64,000 bases of DNA from Christensenella sp. (GTDB lineage Bacteria > Bacillota > Clostridia > Christensenellales > UBA3700), in the NCBI GenBank assembly GCA_022784465.1, contig JALFUR010000004.1, positions 290,372-354,371 on the forward strand. The letters run 5' to 3'. The translations under genes were made by a program, and so were the position numbers. This document shows, in pieces, positions 63,428-64,000 of this stretch; positions within the stretch are counted from its first letter, which is position 1; each line of letters opens with the position of its first letter. The notes below the pieces were generated by a model. It was not told where the DNA came from. It was given only the letters and a program-made list of their open reading frames with translations, and made no database searches.

Positions 63428-64000
63428 AAAGTAAATCCTTTGTATTTTTCATAAGCTTTATAGTCGTTAAACTCTGTTTTAACAAAAGATAAAGTTATGT
63501 ATTTTTTCTTAATAGCTTCGACGTCTGTATCTTCTTCGTTAGGAAGATCAGATATTGGATTTCCTTGAATAGCATAGCCTCTTTCGTCTACATATTCATA
63601 ATAATCTGCATATCTATTTACTCCAACTTTTACAAGTTGAGTACCTTTAATATCTTCTTCTTTATCTGAAGGTATGTTGACATTTAAACATACATAATCT
63701 TTTTCTGGAATTATATCCATTAAAGAAGTAAGATTTTTACGTATATATTTTGCTGCAAACTCAAATGATTCGCAATGATAGTTTTGAGATACTGCAATTG
63801 ATTTAATTTGAAAAATTGCGCCTTCTAAAGCAGCATTTACGGTACCTGAATACAAAATATCTGTACCAATATTGTATCCTTTATTTATACCAGAGATAAC
63901 AACGTCTGGTCTAAATCCATTTAGTATTACATCAATACCAAATTTTGTACAATCCGATGGGGTTCCTTTCAAAATATAGCACTCGCATCCTTCGATAATA
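63424..64000 (-). CDS. surE: 5'/3'-nucleotidase SurE, N-terminus cut by window
   Basis: The frame is open to the window edge. Conserved SurE parts are GTPSDCTKFGIDVI, PDVVISGINKGYNIGTDILYSGTVNAALEG and VCLNVNIP. The metal-binding N-terminal DDG segment lies beyond 64000, so about 190 of the expected ~250 residues are visible. The TTG at 63972 lies inside the fold and is not a real start. SurE removes phosphate from nucleoside monophosphates. Confidence 0.93.
   Translation of the reverse strand, partial: IIEGCECYILKGTPSDCTKFGIDVILNGFRPDVVISGINKGYNIGTDILYSGTVNAALEGAIFQIKSIAVSQNYHCESFEFAAKYIRKNLTSLMDIIPEKDYVCLNVNIPSDKEEDIKGTQLVKVGVNRYADYYEYVDERGYAIQGNPISDLPNEEDTDVEAIKKKYITLSFVKTEFNDYKAYEKYKGFTL

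Overview
The window reads as a chromosomal segment of a very AT-rich, endospore-forming Firmicute, most likely a member of the Clostridia. The evidence is the gene content (spoIVB, yunB, spoIIAA-spoIIAB-sigF, spoVAC-spoVAD-spoVAE), the IspH/ribosomal protein S1 fusion typical of Clostridia, the clostridial order ispA-dxs-tlyA-nadK-argR-recN-spoIVB, strong Shine-Dalgarno sequences of the AGGAGG type, and a Phe T-box leader. I cannot name the species. All calls were made by reading the sequence; no database search was run.

Layout. 1-14.1 kb is almost all on the + strand: isoprenoid, NAD, arginine-control and repair genes, spoIVB, purB, tRNA-Trp (on -), proC, rnhA, a Na/Pi cotransporter, a PH-domain protein, a flavodoxin and a membrane M28 peptidase. 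14.1-18 kb is a switch zone with a PadR-type membrane protein (-), an XerS-like tyrosine recombinase and lexA (+). Its 500-base gap holds a perfect 14-bp inverted repeat with an 8-bp spacer. From 18 kb to the end nearly everything is on the - strand: miaB-mutS-mutL-miaA-ynbB, a divergent class A PBP, mutS2 with a cysteine desulfurase/thiI pair, T-box-pheS-pheT-U32-tRNA-Gly, yunB, a lipoprotein, the spoIIA and spoVA operons, an accessory region (45.9-57.9 kb), six tRNAs, ispH-rpsA, plsC, cmk, a flavoprotein and surE (cut by the window end). Genes on both sides point toward 14-18 kb, which is what a replication terminus looks like, so the inverted repeat beside the Xer gene is a dif-like candidate.

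The accessory region is the most unusual part. From about 48.04 to 57.88 kb a block is bounded by identical 26-bp direct repeats, one of them starting at the CCA end of tRNA-Tyr and running into its terminator. The block carries an XRE regulator, hsdM, hsdS, an unrecognised 399-aa protein with a HEPN-like motif, hsdR, an AbiJ-like HEPN protein broken by an in-frame amber codon, and a DUF2971 protein. This looks like a type I restriction-modification defence island inserted at a tRNA. Just inside and beside it lie three arrays of short direct repeats with a period near 20 bp, an AlbA_2/ATPase/HTH regulator with its own repeated operators, and a decayed gene fragment.

A second theme is that several genes (nadK, the Xer gene, miaB, the PBP, mutS2, a lipoprotein) have a consensus -10 box only 4-12 bases before the ATG and no Shine-Dalgarno sequence, suggesting leaderless transcripts.
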